This document shows, in pieces, positions 26,782 to 34,988 of a DNA stretch of 64,000 nucleotides (the stretch's first letter is position 1; every line of letters starts with the position of its first letter). Made by a program: the position numbers and the translations under genes. The DNA is from CAYWRO01 sp964460345 (GTDB lineage: Bacteria > Planctomycetota > Phycisphaerae > Phycisphaerales > UBA1924), in the NCBI GenBank assembly GCA_964460345.1, contig CAYWRO010000012.1, positions 1 through 64,000 on the forward strand, written 5' to 3'. A model generated the notes under the pieces. The model did not search any database and was not told the DNA's origin. It worked only from the letters and a program-made list of their open reading frames with translations.

Positions 26782-28500
26782 CCGTTTACGGATCCCGCGT
26801 CCATCATCCCGCCTTGCGACGACTCGGCCGGCGCTGGCATGCCGAGTGAGGACCGTGCTGGGCAACTTGCACTGAAGGACGCTTCGCCGAGCGAACGCTT
26901 CTTGCGCCTGATCCCGCGCGACTTCGCGCGCCTGCATCTGGTCCTGAGCGACGGCGCCGACGGCGAGGTCGAGCGGCTTGTGGTCGCGCCCACGTCCAAT
27001 CTTTGTGCGATCTTCAATGTCGGCGTCCGGTTAGGGTGCCGCGTGGCCACCCGAACCGGCGACCCGGAGCAGATCGCCCGTTCGATTGATGCGGTCTACG
27101 CGTCGTGGCAGGAGCGTGGCGAACAGGATCGGGATGGGACGGGCGACGCCGGCGAGGGGAGCGGCGTCGAAACTAGTGACATTGACCGCCTGCTCGAGCG
27201 AGCCGACCGCGACCTGCTCTCCACGCAGGGCAAAGGGCCCGTCGTCCAGCTTGTCGACGCCCTGCTGTTGGAAGCCCTTGGCCGGGGGGCAAGCGACGTG
27301 CACGTACAGCCCCTCTCTGACCGCGCCGTCGTCCGTTACCGCACGGACGGCGTCCTCCACACCGTGCGGCACCTGAAGCCGGATCTGGCCGCGGCGGTCG
27401 TCAGCCGCATCAAGGTGATGGGACGGATGGACATTGCGGAACGCCGCGTGCCGCAGGACGGGCGGGCCACGGTCACCATTGGGAAGTCGGATGAGAGCGG
27501 CGGGGGTGGAGGTGGTCGTTCGGTTGATCTGCGAATCAGCACGCTTCCGACGGCCTATGGCGAGCGTGCGGTGATCCGGCTCCTGGAGTCCTCCCGCGGC
27601 GAGTTCCTGTTGGGGTTGGAAGCGCTCGGGATGCCGTCCGATGTGCGAGCGGCGTACGAGGGCCGGACCAATCGCACCAGCGGCATCGTGCTCGTCACCG
27701 GCCCGACCGGTTCCGGTAAGAGCACGACACTCTACGCCACACTCCTGCAAGTCGCCGCGCGCGTGGATGCCCCTGCCTCTGCGAACGGTCCCGGCTCTTC
27801 TCGCTCACTTCCAGGCGGCGGAGGGGGTGACCTCAACGTCATGACGATTGAGGATCCGATCGAGTACGAACTCTCGACGGTCGGTCTCGCGGTCAGCCAG
27901 GCGCAAGTCAACACGAAGAAGGGCGTCACCTTCGCGACGGGGCTGCGTCACATCCTGCGTCAGGACCCCGACGTCATCATGATCGGCGAGATCCGCGACG
28001 CGGAGACGGCGCGGATCGCGATCCAAGCCTCGCTCACGGGGCACCTCGTCCTCTCCACGCTCCACACGAATGACGCCGCGACCGCGGTGACGCGGCTGGT
28101 GGACCTGGGCGTCGAGCCGTACCTGGTCAGCGCCTCGCTGGAGGCCTCACTCGCCCAGCGACTGGTCCGCCGCGTGCACGCGGCGTGCCGCGGCGAGGGA
28201 TGTGATGGGGAGGGGGGGTGCTTCGGAACTGGGCTGCGGGGGCGGACGGGGCTGTTCGAACTGCTCCTCGTCGATGAACCGATCCGAGAACTCATCACGC
28301 GCGGTGCATCGGCCTCACAGATCCGCAATGCAGCCCGTGCGGCGGGCATGCGCACGCTTGGCGAAGAGGGACAGCGGCTCGTTCGTGAGGGGATCACCAC
28401 CGCCGTGGAGGCCGCACGGGTCGTTCAAGTGGAGACAGTCGAAACGATCGAGGGCAAGCTCGTCGCACCAGAGGCGACCAGGGGAGGCGTCGAGGCATGA
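26758..28500 (+). CDS. gspE: Type II secretion ATPase GspE
   Basis: The product is 580 residues. The exact start is unsure: ATG 26758 has a weak AGG upstream and ATG 26779 lies within the same repeat tract. The N1E-like domain includes SPSERFLRLIPRDFARLHLV. The catalytic part has LGRGASDVHVQPLSDRAVVR, Walker A GPTGSGKST near residue 317, the Asp box MTIEDPIEYEL, Walker B PDVIMIGEIRDAETA and the His box GHLVLSTLHTND. The zinc motif near 475 is abbreviated (CRGEGCDGEGGC in place of two spaced CxxC pairs). A Ser/Gly insertion follows Walker A. It powers pseudopilus assembly from the cytoplasmic face. Confidence 0.93.
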   Translation: MDNGQWTMPFTDPASIIPPCDDSAGAGMPSEDRAGQLALKDASPSERFLRLIPRDFARLHLVLSDGADGEVERLVVAPTSNLCAIFNVGVRLGCRVATRTGDPEQIARSIDAVYASWQERGEQDRDGTGDAGEGSGVETSDIDRLLERADRDLLSTQGKGPVVQLVDALLLEALGRGASDVHVQPLSDRAVVRYRTDGVLHTVRHLKPDLAAAVVSRIKVMGRMDIAERRVPQDGRATVTIGKSDESGGGGGGRSVDLRISTLPTAYGERAVIRLLESSRGEFLLGLEALGMPSDVRAAYEGRTNRTSGIVLVTGPTGSGKSTTLYATLLQVAARVDAPASANGPGSSRSLPGGGGGDLNVMTIEDPIEYELSTVGLAVSQAQVNTKKGVTFATGLRHILRQDPDVIMIGEIRDAETARIAIQASLTGHLVLSTLHTNDAATAVTRLVDLGVEPYLVSASLEASLAQRLVRRVHAACRGEGCDGEGGCFGTGLRGRTGLFELLLVDEPIRELITRGASASQIRNAARAAGMRTLGEEGQRLVREGITTAVEAARVVQVETVETIEGKLVAPEATRGGVEA

Positions 28501-29804
28501 GCGTGTGGCGCTACAAGGCGGTGCCGCTTACGACGGGAGCGGCGCTCAACGGTTCCGCCACGGCCGTCGCGCCCGGGCGCCGATCGGTCAGATCCGGCGA
28601 GGTGGCCGGTGCCAGCGCGGAGGATGTCCGGGCGTCGCTGCGGCGAGTCGGCCTGCAGGTCGTCGAACTCAAGCCCATCCGCCAGCGCACTCGCCGCGAA
28701 GGTGAACTCTCGCTCGCGTGGCTCACGGACGCCTTCGAGGCGCACCTCCGCAAACGCCGCATCCCGGTCAAGGCCGAACTCTTCGATGGGCTGGCGACAC
28801 TGCTCGACTCGGGCGTGCCACTCATGGAAGCCGTGGCGACCGTCACCGGCTCCCACGAGAACTTAAGAGGGGGGAGGGGGGGGCGGCGTTCCATGCTCGT
28901 GCAGGTGCGGGAGTCGTTGCGGGCGGGCTCATCACTCGCCGCGGCGATGCGGGAGCACAGCGGTTGGTTCGATGCGGTCGAGGTCGCGATGGTCGAGGCG
29001 GGGCAGCTGGGCGGAACGTTGCCGGATGTGCTCCGGTCGCTTGCCGAGCGGCACGAGCGGACTGGACAGCTTACGCAACGGCTCGTCGGCGCATTGGCGT
29101 ACCCGGCGATCGTCGCGGCGGTTGGGCTCGGGGTGGTCGTGTTCCTGTCTGTGAAGGTGCTCCCGGACCTCGTGGCGATCCTGGATCGCGCCGGCGTCGA
29201 GACGCCTCTGCTCACGCGGGCCGTGATGGGGACCGGCTCATTCATCGCAATGTGGTGGTTCGTCCTGCTGGGCGTGCTGATGCTCGCTTTGCTGGGCTGC
29301 ATGGTGGGGGGCCAGGCGATTGCACGTTCACAGGTTCAGCTGCCGGATCGCGTGCGGAAGCTCGTCCCCCCTGTCGTGCGCCGGCTCGCTGTGGCCCGAC
29401 TGGCGACGGGCCTTGCCGCGCTCGTCAGGACGGGGGTGCCGCTGGTCGACGCCATTCGCATCGTCGCGCCGACGCTCCCTGGGTTGGCCGCTGCGGGATT
29501 GCGCCTCCGTCTGGCCGCCGCGGCCGAGCAGGTGGAGCGAGGCGACGACCTTGCCGACGGCTTGAACGATCCACTCTGGTTCGACGAGGAGATGCGGCGG
29601 CTGATCCAGGTTGGGCAAGCTTCGGGAGAGCTGCCCGCATTGCTGGAGCGCATCGGCGAGCGCTACGAGAGGCAGGCGAGGCGCTCTATCGATAGGCTGG
29701 CGGCGCTCCTTGAGCCAACAGTGATTCTGCTGCTGGCCGCGCTGGTGGGGCTCGTCGTCATGGGGGCGGTGCTGCCGCTGATCCGGCTTCAGGAGGTGAT
29801 CTGA
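28497..29804 (+). CDS. gspF: Type II secretion inner-membrane platform GspF
   Basis: The product is 435 residues, overlapping gspE by ATGA. Two T2SSF repeats are visible. The first begins KAELFDGLATLLDSGVPLME, the second VARLATGLAALVRTGVPLVD. Each ends in a hydrophobic pair, with LAYPAIVAAVGLGVVVFLSV in the first and LLEPTVILLLAALVGLVVMG at the C-terminus. GspF is the polytopic core that couples the GspE ATPase to pseudopilin extraction. An Arg/Gly-rich loop (GGRGGRRS, near residue 125) lies in the first repeat. Confidence 0.92.
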   Translation: MSVWRYKAVPLTTGAALNGSATAVAPGRRSVRSGEVAGASAEDVRASLRRVGLQVVELKPIRQRTRREGELSLAWLTDAFEAHLRKRRIPVKAELFDGLATLLDSGVPLMEAVATVTGSHENLRGGRGGRRSMLVQVRESLRAGSSLAAAMREHSGWFDAVEVAMVEAGQLGGTLPDVLRSLAERHERTGQLTQRLVGALAYPAIVAAVGLGVVVFLSVKVLPDLVAILDRAGVETPLLTRAVMGTGSFIAMWWFVLLGVLMLALLGCMVGGQAIARSQVQLPDRVRKLVPPVVRRLAVARLATGLAALVRTGVPLVDAIRIVAPTLPGLAAAGLRLRLAAAAEQVERGDDLADGLNDPLWFDEEMRRLIQVGQASGELPALLERIGERYERQARRSIDRLAALLEPTVILLLAALVGLVVMGAVLPLIRLQEVI

Positions 29805-30238
29805 TGATGAGATGTGCACGGGGCATGACATTGGTCGAGGTGCTCGCCGTCGTGGTGATCCTCGGCCTGCTCGCCGGGACGCTCGCCGTCGGCTTCTCCG
29901 GCGCCTTCGGCAAAGGCAAGCGAGAACTGGCCAAGACCGCCATCGGCCACATCGTCGGCCAGGTCGAGATCTACCGCATGGAACGCGGCGAGTGGCCGCC
30001 GATGGACGTCGGCCTGGCGGCGCTCAGCGACGGCCACGCGCAGCCCACGGCCGCCTATTACCTGAACGCGGACAAGCTGATCGATCCGTGGGGTGCGCCT
30101 TACCAACTGCGCGTGCCTGGGCCTGACGGCCACCCATACGAGGTGCTGTCGCTCGGAGCGGACAAGGCGCTGGGCGGCACAGGAGAGGATGCGGACATCT
30201 CGTCGCTCAACCTGCGGGCTGATGAGAGGCAGGGTTGA
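29804..30238 (+). CDS. gspG: Major pseudopilin GspG
   Basis: The product is 144 residues. An unusually complete ribosome site, AGGAGGTGATC (29791-29801), lies inside the end of gspF and ends 2 bases before the ATG at 29804, which overlaps the gspF stop by one base. This fits a highly translated major subunit. The prepilin leader is short and positive, then G-MTLVEVLAVVVILGLLAGT with the Glu at position +5. The body has the GspG hallmarks EIYRMERGEWPPMDVGLAAL, LIDPWGAPYQLRVPGPDGHP and a Ca-site-like LGADKALGGTGEDADISSLN. It polymerises into the periplasmic pseudopilus. Confidence 0.93.
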   Translation: MMRCARGMTLVEVLAVVVILGLLAGTLAVGFSGAFGKGKRELAKTAIGHIVGQVEIYRMERGEWPPMDVGLAALSDGHAQPTAAYYLNADKLIDPWGAPYQLRVPGPDGHPYEVLSLGADKALGGTGEDADISSLNLRADERQG

Positions 30239-30690
30239 TCGTGCATCGAGGTGCGTTCACGCTGACCGAGGTGCTCGCCGCGGTGACGATCGTCGCGATT
30301 GCGACGGCGGCGCTGACGGTCGGCCTCGGCGCTGCGGACTCGAACGCGCGGCTGCGATCCCTGACTGCCGACCTGATCGACCTGGATGCGCGGGCGCGGC
30401 TGCTCGCCAAGACCGACCGCGTGTGCGAACTGCGGCTGCCCCCGGAGACGGAGCCTGAGGTGGTGCTGGCACTGGTGCGGCAGGATGGCCGGTTCTCGAC
30501 CGTCCAGCTCCCGCAGGGCGCCCGCGTCCAGGCGACCACGCTCGACGACCAGCCACTGGAGGTCATCCGCTTCAACCGGAGCGGGCGCACCCTCGACTAT
30601 CGCGTCACGGTCACTCTCGAGGAACTCACGAGCGAGTGGACCGTCGCCGGCCTCACCGGCTGGGTCGAGCGGCAGGAGGCACAGCCGTGA
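30235..30690 (+). CDS. Minor pseudopilin (GspH-like)
   Basis: The product is up to 151 residues. A TTG at 30235 overlaps the gspG stop, and a GTG at 30241 is the other candidate. The class III leader is HRGAFTLTEVLAAVTIVAI. The body, with LTADLIDLDARARLLAKTDR and FNRSGRTLDYRVTVTLEEL, resembles a GspH-type minor pseudopilin that caps or initiates the pseudopilus. Assignment rests on operon order and the leader. Confidence 0.75.
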   Translation: MIVHRGAFTLTEVLAAVTIVAIATAALTVGLGAADSNARLRSLTADLIDLDARARLLAKTDRVCELRLPPETEPEVVLALVRQDGRFSTVQLPQGARVQATTLDDQPLEVIRFNRSGRTLDYRVTVTLEELTSEWTVAGLTGWVERQEAQP

Positions 30691-31100
30691 CTTGCGCACG
30701 CGGGCTCACGCTTCTTGAAACGGTCGCCGCTGCGGCCCTGCTGGCCGTGCTCGGTGCCGCCGGCGCCTCGCTGCTGGTCGATGCGCGGCAGCGTGTGGGC
30801 CGGCCGGAGCCAAGTGCGACGGTGAACGATCTATCGCGTTTGGCCGACGTGCTGGTGGAGGATCCAGCCGAGGTCGGATTCGCGGGAACCGTGGAAGAGA
30901 TGGATGGCGCGACGCTGCCATGGCCCGTCTCGTTCGAGCTGGTGGACGCGCCGCCGGTAGCGCTGCGGCTGGTCGAAACAACTGGCTTCGAGACCACAGA
31001 GCTGGATGAGGAGCCGGCGCGACGAGCCTGGCTGATTCTCGAGTGCGACGGCTTCTCAATCGCCCGCTGGGTCGAGCTACCAGAGGAGGAGAGCCCGTGA
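30687..31100 (+). CDS. Minor pseudopilin (GspI/J-like)
   Basis: The product is 137 residues from GTG 30687, which overlaps the preceding stop as GTGA. The leader MTCARGLTLLETVAAAALLAV follows the prepilin pattern with a Gly before the hydrophobic stretch and Glu at +5. The body is short and acidic (SRLADVLVEDPAEVGFAGTV) and cannot be assigned firmly to GspI or GspJ. A minor-pseudopilin role is inferred from the leader and the operon. Confidence 0.7.
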   Translation: MTCARGLTLLETVAAAALLAVLGAAGASLLVDARQRVGRPEPSATVNDLSRLADVLVEDPAEVGFAGTVEEMDGATLPWPVSFELVDAPPVALRLVETTGFETTELDEEPARRAWLILECDGFSIARWVELPEEESP

Positions 31101-31558
31101 GCCGCGCGATGACCCTGCTCGAAGTCCTGCTCTCGCTCGCTCTCCTTGGCGGCATCGCCCTCGCGTGTGCATCATGGGTGGGCACCGCTGCCCGCGGCAC
31201 GGAGGGCACGGCCGAGCGTCTGCGGTGGAGGTCGGCGGCGGACGCTGCGCTGGGGCTTGTGAGCGATCTGATTACCGTCGGCGACTTCAATCCGAACGAA
31301 CAGCGCATACCCCAGCAACCTCGTGTGAGGGTGGAGGGGAACTCGCTGGAGGTCGATGCGCGCCTCGATGGCCGCGCTGTCACCGCTGTGGTGGAGTTGA
31401 AGGACGGTCGACTCATGCTCCGCGCCCACGGCGAACGGCTGCTGCTCGCCAACGTCGCCGAGTTCCAAGCCGAGATCGACGAGGAGACGCACGTACTTGC
31501 GATTGCGATCCGCTCCAGCACTGGTGACGAGCGAACCCGGAGGTACACGCTGCCGTGA
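31097..31558 (+). CDS. Minor pseudopilin (GspJ/I-like)
   Basis: The product is 153 residues from GTG 31097 with a GTGA overlap. The leader MSRAMTLLEVLLSLALLGGI has Ala where Gly usually precedes the cleavage site, followed by MTLLE with the conserved Glu. The body includes AERLRWRSAADAALGLVSDL and EVDARLDGRAVTAVVELKDG, patterns seen in GspJ. It probably forms part of the pseudopilus tip with its neighbours. Confidence 0.7.
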   Translation: MSRAMTLLEVLLSLALLGGIALACASWVGTAARGTEGTAERLRWRSAADAALGLVSDLITVGDFNPNEQRIPQQPRVRVEGNSLEVDARLDGRAVTAVVELKDGRLMLRAHGERLLLANVAEFQAEIDEETHVLAIAIRSSTGDERTRRYTLP

Positions 31559-32424
31559 GGCGCTTCACCATCGCATCCCGACCCGGCGTGGCGCTGCTGC
31601 TCGTCCTGGCAGCGCTGGTCGTCACCGTTACGGCCCTGGCCACCTTCGCGCGCCTGGCCGCGACGAGCGCGGTCGCATCCAGCACCGACCAGCGAGCACA
31701 ACTGGCCGACGATCTCGCCCGTGCCGCCGAGGCCGCGATCGTCGACTGGCTCGCCTCCGAGTCAGGAGCAGTCGTCCTGCCGCCCGACGCCCCCACGCCC
31801 ATGGTCGCGGTGCTCGATGATGAGTGGGAGACGAGCGATACCCGCGTGCGTGTCCGGATTACGGGGTGGGACCAGGAAGGCATGGCGCCCCTTGCCGCGA
31901 TGAAGGGCGCCTCGCCGATCCGCCTCGGTCTGCCCGAGTACATGCGGCAGGCCATCGACGACATCAACCCGGAGGGCGTGCCCGGGCTCGACGCCCTTGA
32001 AGCACCGTTCCCAAGGCCCGAAGACGAACAACCCGCTCTCGGCGCCACGATCGCCACGCACAATCCCCTGCCGGACGAACTGACTATCAGCCGGCGAACA
32101 CGCCGCGCCACCCCGTCGCCCGCACGACTCAACGTCAGCACAGCGCCGGTCGAGCTGATCGAGGCCGCAGTGAGGGCCGAACACCGCGGCGGCCTGGAGC
32201 ACGTCATTCAGTCGCGGGCCCGGGGCGAGCAGCCCAACATGAGCGATGCGCCGCGGATGGGCTCCGAGGCCGAGTTGCTGCTCGTCAACTCGAGCCAGAC
32301 GTGGTCGTTCCGGGTTGATGTGACCATCGGGAACGTGGATCGGTCGTGGTGGACGGTGTGGACGCGAAGCGGCACGGGGAGGGACGGGTGGAAGGTGGTG
32401 CAGCGGCTTGTCGTGGACGAGTGA
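31555..32424 (+). CDS. gspK: Minor pseudopilin GspK-like
   Basis: The product is 289 residues from GTG 31555 (GTGA overlap). The N-terminal hydrophobic segment is GVALLLVLAALVVTVTALAT. As in many GspK proteins the usual Glu+5 is not obvious. The large inserted domain contains PARLNVSTAPVELIEAAVRA, matching the LNxNTA segment of GspK, and its size (twice that of other pseudopilins) also fits. GspK caps the pseudopilus tip with GspI and GspJ. Confidence 0.75.
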   Translation: MRRFTIASRPGVALLLVLAALVVTVTALATFARLAATSAVASSTDQRAQLADDLARAAEAAIVDWLASESGAVVLPPDAPTPMVAVLDDEWETSDTRVRVRITGWDQEGMAPLAAMKGASPIRLGLPEYMRQAIDDINPEGVPGLDALEAPFPRPEDEQPALGATIATHNPLPDELTISRRTRRATPSPARLNVSTAPVELIEAAVRAEHRGGLEHVIQSRARGEQPNMSDAPRMGSEAELLLVNSSQTWSFRVDVTIGNVDRSWWTVWTRSGTGRDGWKVVQRLVVDE

Positions 32425-32434
32425 TCCACCCCGA

Positions 32435-32917
32435 GTGCTGCGGCGGCGCATCGTCGCGACCTGCCTCTTCGGCACAGGAGCGGTGGGCGCTGCGGCAGCA
32501 TGGGCATGGCGCGTGCCGGAGGTGCCGGGGCCGCCTCACGTGACCCTTCGTCCCGCTGCGAGCGTCGCCGGGCAACCGGAGGAGGCGGACACCTTCGATC
32601 CCGCCGCGTTCGACGTCGCTCTATGGCACGTGCCGCCGGCGCCCGAACCCGTCGTGGAGCCGGCACCCGCGCGGCCGCTCCCGCCTCCCCGCCTGACGCT
32701 CGTGGCGATCATCCGCGAGCCCAGTAGCGACGGCGAATCCGTGCTGCGAGCCGCCCTGCACGATCCCGATCAGGACAAGCTGCTGACCCTCGCGGCGGGC
32801 GAGGCGGCCCGCGCATGGAGCGTGACTCGCGTCACCGCCGATGGCGTCGAACTCAGCGATGGTCACCGCACGATCTGGCTGCCCCTGCGCCTCGACGAGA
32901 AGGGAGCCGGCCGATGA
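32435..32917 (+). CDS. Bitopic GspC/PilP-like protein
   Basis: The product is 160 residues from GTG 32435, 10 bases after gspK; TTG 32408 is an alternative that overlaps gspK. An N-terminal arginine cluster (LRRRIV) and one membrane helix (ATCLFGTGAVGAAAAWAW) are followed by a Pro-rich linker and a small beta domain, LTLVAIIREPSSDGESVLRA and TRVTADGVELSDGHRTIWLP. This is the layout of the GspC homology region, which links the inner-membrane platform to the secretin. Confidence 0.65.
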   Translation: MLRRRIVATCLFGTGAVGAAAAWAWRVPEVPGPPHVTLRPAASVAGQPEEADTFDPAAFDVALWHVPPAPEPVVEPAPARPLPPPRLTLVAIIREPSSDGESVLRAALHDPDQDKLLTLAAGEAARAWSVTRVTADGVELSDGHRTIWLPLRLDEKGAGR

Positions 32918-33822
32918 GCCACGCCGCCGCGACACAGAATGGCCATCCGGACACGTCGGCAGCACCGGCCGCCGAGCTGGCCCCCGACCATCGTCGCCTC
33001 GCATGGCCGCCGGAGCGCTTCTACTGGGGCCTGCTCGACGTGCGCGACGTGCCGCGGAACGCGGACCGCGGCTACCTGTTTGAACCCCTCCTGCCCGTGC
33101 CGATCGAATCCGTTCACGCGGTATATATCCCTGCCGGCGAAGGCCGGATGCTCGCGTGCGCCGCATCCCGAGAGGCGCTGGAAGAGCTGGAGCCCGCAGC
33201 CTTGTCGCTCGCGCCTGAGTCATTGCCGAACGCGGTCGTTGGCGTGGATGTCGACCCCAACCGGCTCAACCTCCTGGTGGGGCCGTACGAGCCGCGCCAG
33301 GTGCGCCGGCTCCGCGCCATTTGGCACTTCTCCATTGCTGCGATCCTGGCCGCGTGTGCTGGCTTGGTCGCCTTCGGCCTGCACGAACGGGCCCAGGTTC
33401 ACGCACGGGCTGCGGGGGATGCCCAGGAAGCGCTGAACGCGCTGTACGACCAGGTGCTGTCTGGGGGGGGGCGGCTGGCCGGCTCGACGCAGAACCCCGG
33501 GCTGCTGCTCTCGACCGAGCTGGAGCGCTTGCGCCGGACCCGCACCGCGGCGGACCCCAACCACGGCGTCGACGACGCGGCGCCTGTCCTCGCGGATCTG
33601 CTCGCCCGTTGGCCCGGGCAGGTGTTGCTCCGCACAGAGTCGCTCACGGTGACCGCCACTGAGATTACGCTCATCGGCCTGGTGGACTCTGCTGACAAGG
33701 TCGAGCCCCTCCGGGCGGCCGTGGCGGAACTGGACGGCTGGCGTCTGGCCCTGCCGCGGACCGAGAGCACCGGCGAAGCTGACGTCCGCGTGACACTCCG
33801 GCTCACGAGGGAGAAGCCATGA
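32914..33822 (+). CDS. GspL/PilN-like assembly-platform protein
   Basis: The product is 302 residues from ATG 32914 (ATGA overlap). The first ~130 residues (RFYWGLLDVRDVPRNADRGY, PNAVVGVDVDPNRLNLL) form a reduced cytoplasmic domain. A single helix at about 145 (FSIAAILAACAGLVAFGL) leads to a periplasmic part with a coiled segment and a ferredoxin-like fold (TVTATEITLIGLVDSADKVE). This is the GspL/PilN architecture, shorter than the usual ~400-residue GspL because the actin-like part is small. It recruits GspE to the membrane. Confidence 0.65.
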   Translation: MSHAAATQNGHPDTSAAPAAELAPDHRRLAWPPERFYWGLLDVRDVPRNADRGYLFEPLLPVPIESVHAVYIPAGEGRMLACAASREALEELEPAALSLAPESLPNAVVGVDVDPNRLNLLVGPYEPRQVRRLRAIWHFSIAAILAACAGLVAFGLHERAQVHARAAGDAQEALNALYDQVLSGGGRLAGSTQNPGLLLSTELERLRRTRTAADPNHGVDDAAPVLADLLARWPGQVLLRTESLTVTATEITLIGLVDSADKVEPLRAAVAELDGWRLALPRTESTGEADVRVTLRLTREKP

Positions 33823-34358
33823 TCCGCTTCATACTCGTACTTGTGCTTGCCAGCTCCGCCGGCGCGGTTGGGTGGACGGCTCTCCGTCTTCGTAGCGAAC
33901 GCTCGGGAGCCGAATCTGCCAACAGCAGGCTCACAGCCACGCGCGAGGTGGCTCAGCAGGTGGTCGACCTGCGAGCCCGGTCCGAGCGCGTCTCGATCGG
34001 AGCCAGACCCGAACAGGACACCACGGCAAGAGTGCTTAAAGCCATGACCGCGGCCGGCTTGCCGCGCCAGGCCTTCCGCTCGCTCGCCCCGGAGGCGGAC
34101 ACCCCCTTGGCCCGCTCTGGCGACACCGGGCCGGCCTACCACCGCCAATCGTTCCGGCTGACGTTGGAGCCCATCAACGCGCGCCAACTCGGCGCATTCC
34201 TCAGCACCTGGCGGGCCGAGCAGGCCGCGTGGACCGTTGAACGGATGGAACTCACGCACGTTGCCGCCGGCCGCGAGGCGGGCGAGGACCGCTACAGCGC
34301 GCGCCTGACCATCGCGGCGACGTACATCGCCGAGGACACGAAGGAGAGCAAGCCATGA
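33819..34358 (+). CDS. GspM-like bitopic protein
   Basis: The product is 179 residues, ATGA overlap at the start. MIRFILVLVLASSAGAVGWT is a signal-anchor helix, followed by a predicted coiled coil (SANSRLTATREVAQQVVDLR) and a small periplasmic domain (QSFRLTLEPINARQLGAFLS). Position after the GspL-like gene, size and topology fit GspM/PilO, which pairs with GspL. Sequence similarity cannot be checked here. Confidence 0.6.
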   Translation: MIRFILVLVLASSAGAVGWTALRLRSERSGAESANSRLTATREVAQQVVDLRARSERVSIGARPEQDTTARVLKAMTAAGLPRQAFRSLAPEADTPLARSGDTGPAYHRQSFRLTLEPINARQLGAFLSTWRAEQAAWTVERMELTHVAAGREAGEDRYSARLTIAATYIAEDTKESKP

Positions 34359-34939
34359 GAGCCGCCCGACTTACATTCCTGGTGCTTCTGGCCGTCGCCT
34401 TGGCCGGGTGTGCCTCCTCTGGCCGCCGCTCCAGCCCGTACACGGTCCAGCCTGAGGACGCCCGTGACCCGCGTGAGGCAGACCGGCTCAATGCCGAGGC
34501 CGTGAAGGTCATGGACTCCGATCCGGTCGAGGCCGAGGAACTGCTCCGCCGTGCCTTAGCCGCCGACCTGTACCATGGGCCCGCACACAACAATCTCGGC
34601 GTGCTCTATCTCGAGCAGGGCCTCCTTTACGAAGCGGCCAATGAGTTCGAATGGGCCCGCAAGCTGATGCCCGGTCATCCAGACCCGCGGCTGAACCTGG
34701 CGCTGACCCTCGAACGGGCTGGCCGAGTCGACGAGGCGCTGGACGCCTACGCCGCGGCCCTGGAGGTCTACCCGGGGCACGTTGGGGCGCTGCAAGGGCG
34801 GACCCGCTTGCAACTGCGAGAGGGCCGGGCCGACGGGGGGACGGACGAGGCGCTGCGCGAGATTGCGCTGCGCGGCGAGGACGCGCGGTGGCGGGAGTGG
34901 GCGCGGGGGCGGCTGACGGGTATGCAGTCACCAAGGTAG
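34355..34939 (+). CDS. TPR lipoprotein at end of secretion operon
   Basis: The product is 194 residues, ATGA overlap. MRAARLTFLVLLAVALAGC gives a lipoprotein signal (Cys19). Three TPR units follow, with AAEL-type helices such as YHGPAHNNLGVLYLEQGLLY and HPDPRLNLALTLERAGRVDE. It resembles small TPR lipoproteins that help secretin assembly (PilF/PilW type), which its place in the operon supports. It is the last gene before the nuclease-STAND gene, 49 bases away. Confidence 0.8.
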   Translation: MRAARLTFLVLLAVALAGCASSGRRSSPYTVQPEDARDPREADRLNAEAVKVMDSDPVEAEELLRRALAADLYHGPAHNNLGVLYLEQGLLYEAANEFEWARKLMPGHPDPRLNLALTLERAGRVDEALDAYAAALEVYPGHVGALQGRTRLQLREGRADGGTDEALREIALRGEDARWREWARGRLTGMQSPR

Positions 34940-34988
34940 GTTCAGGGAGCCGACGCGGCCCACACTCATTCGCCACTACCATACCTAC

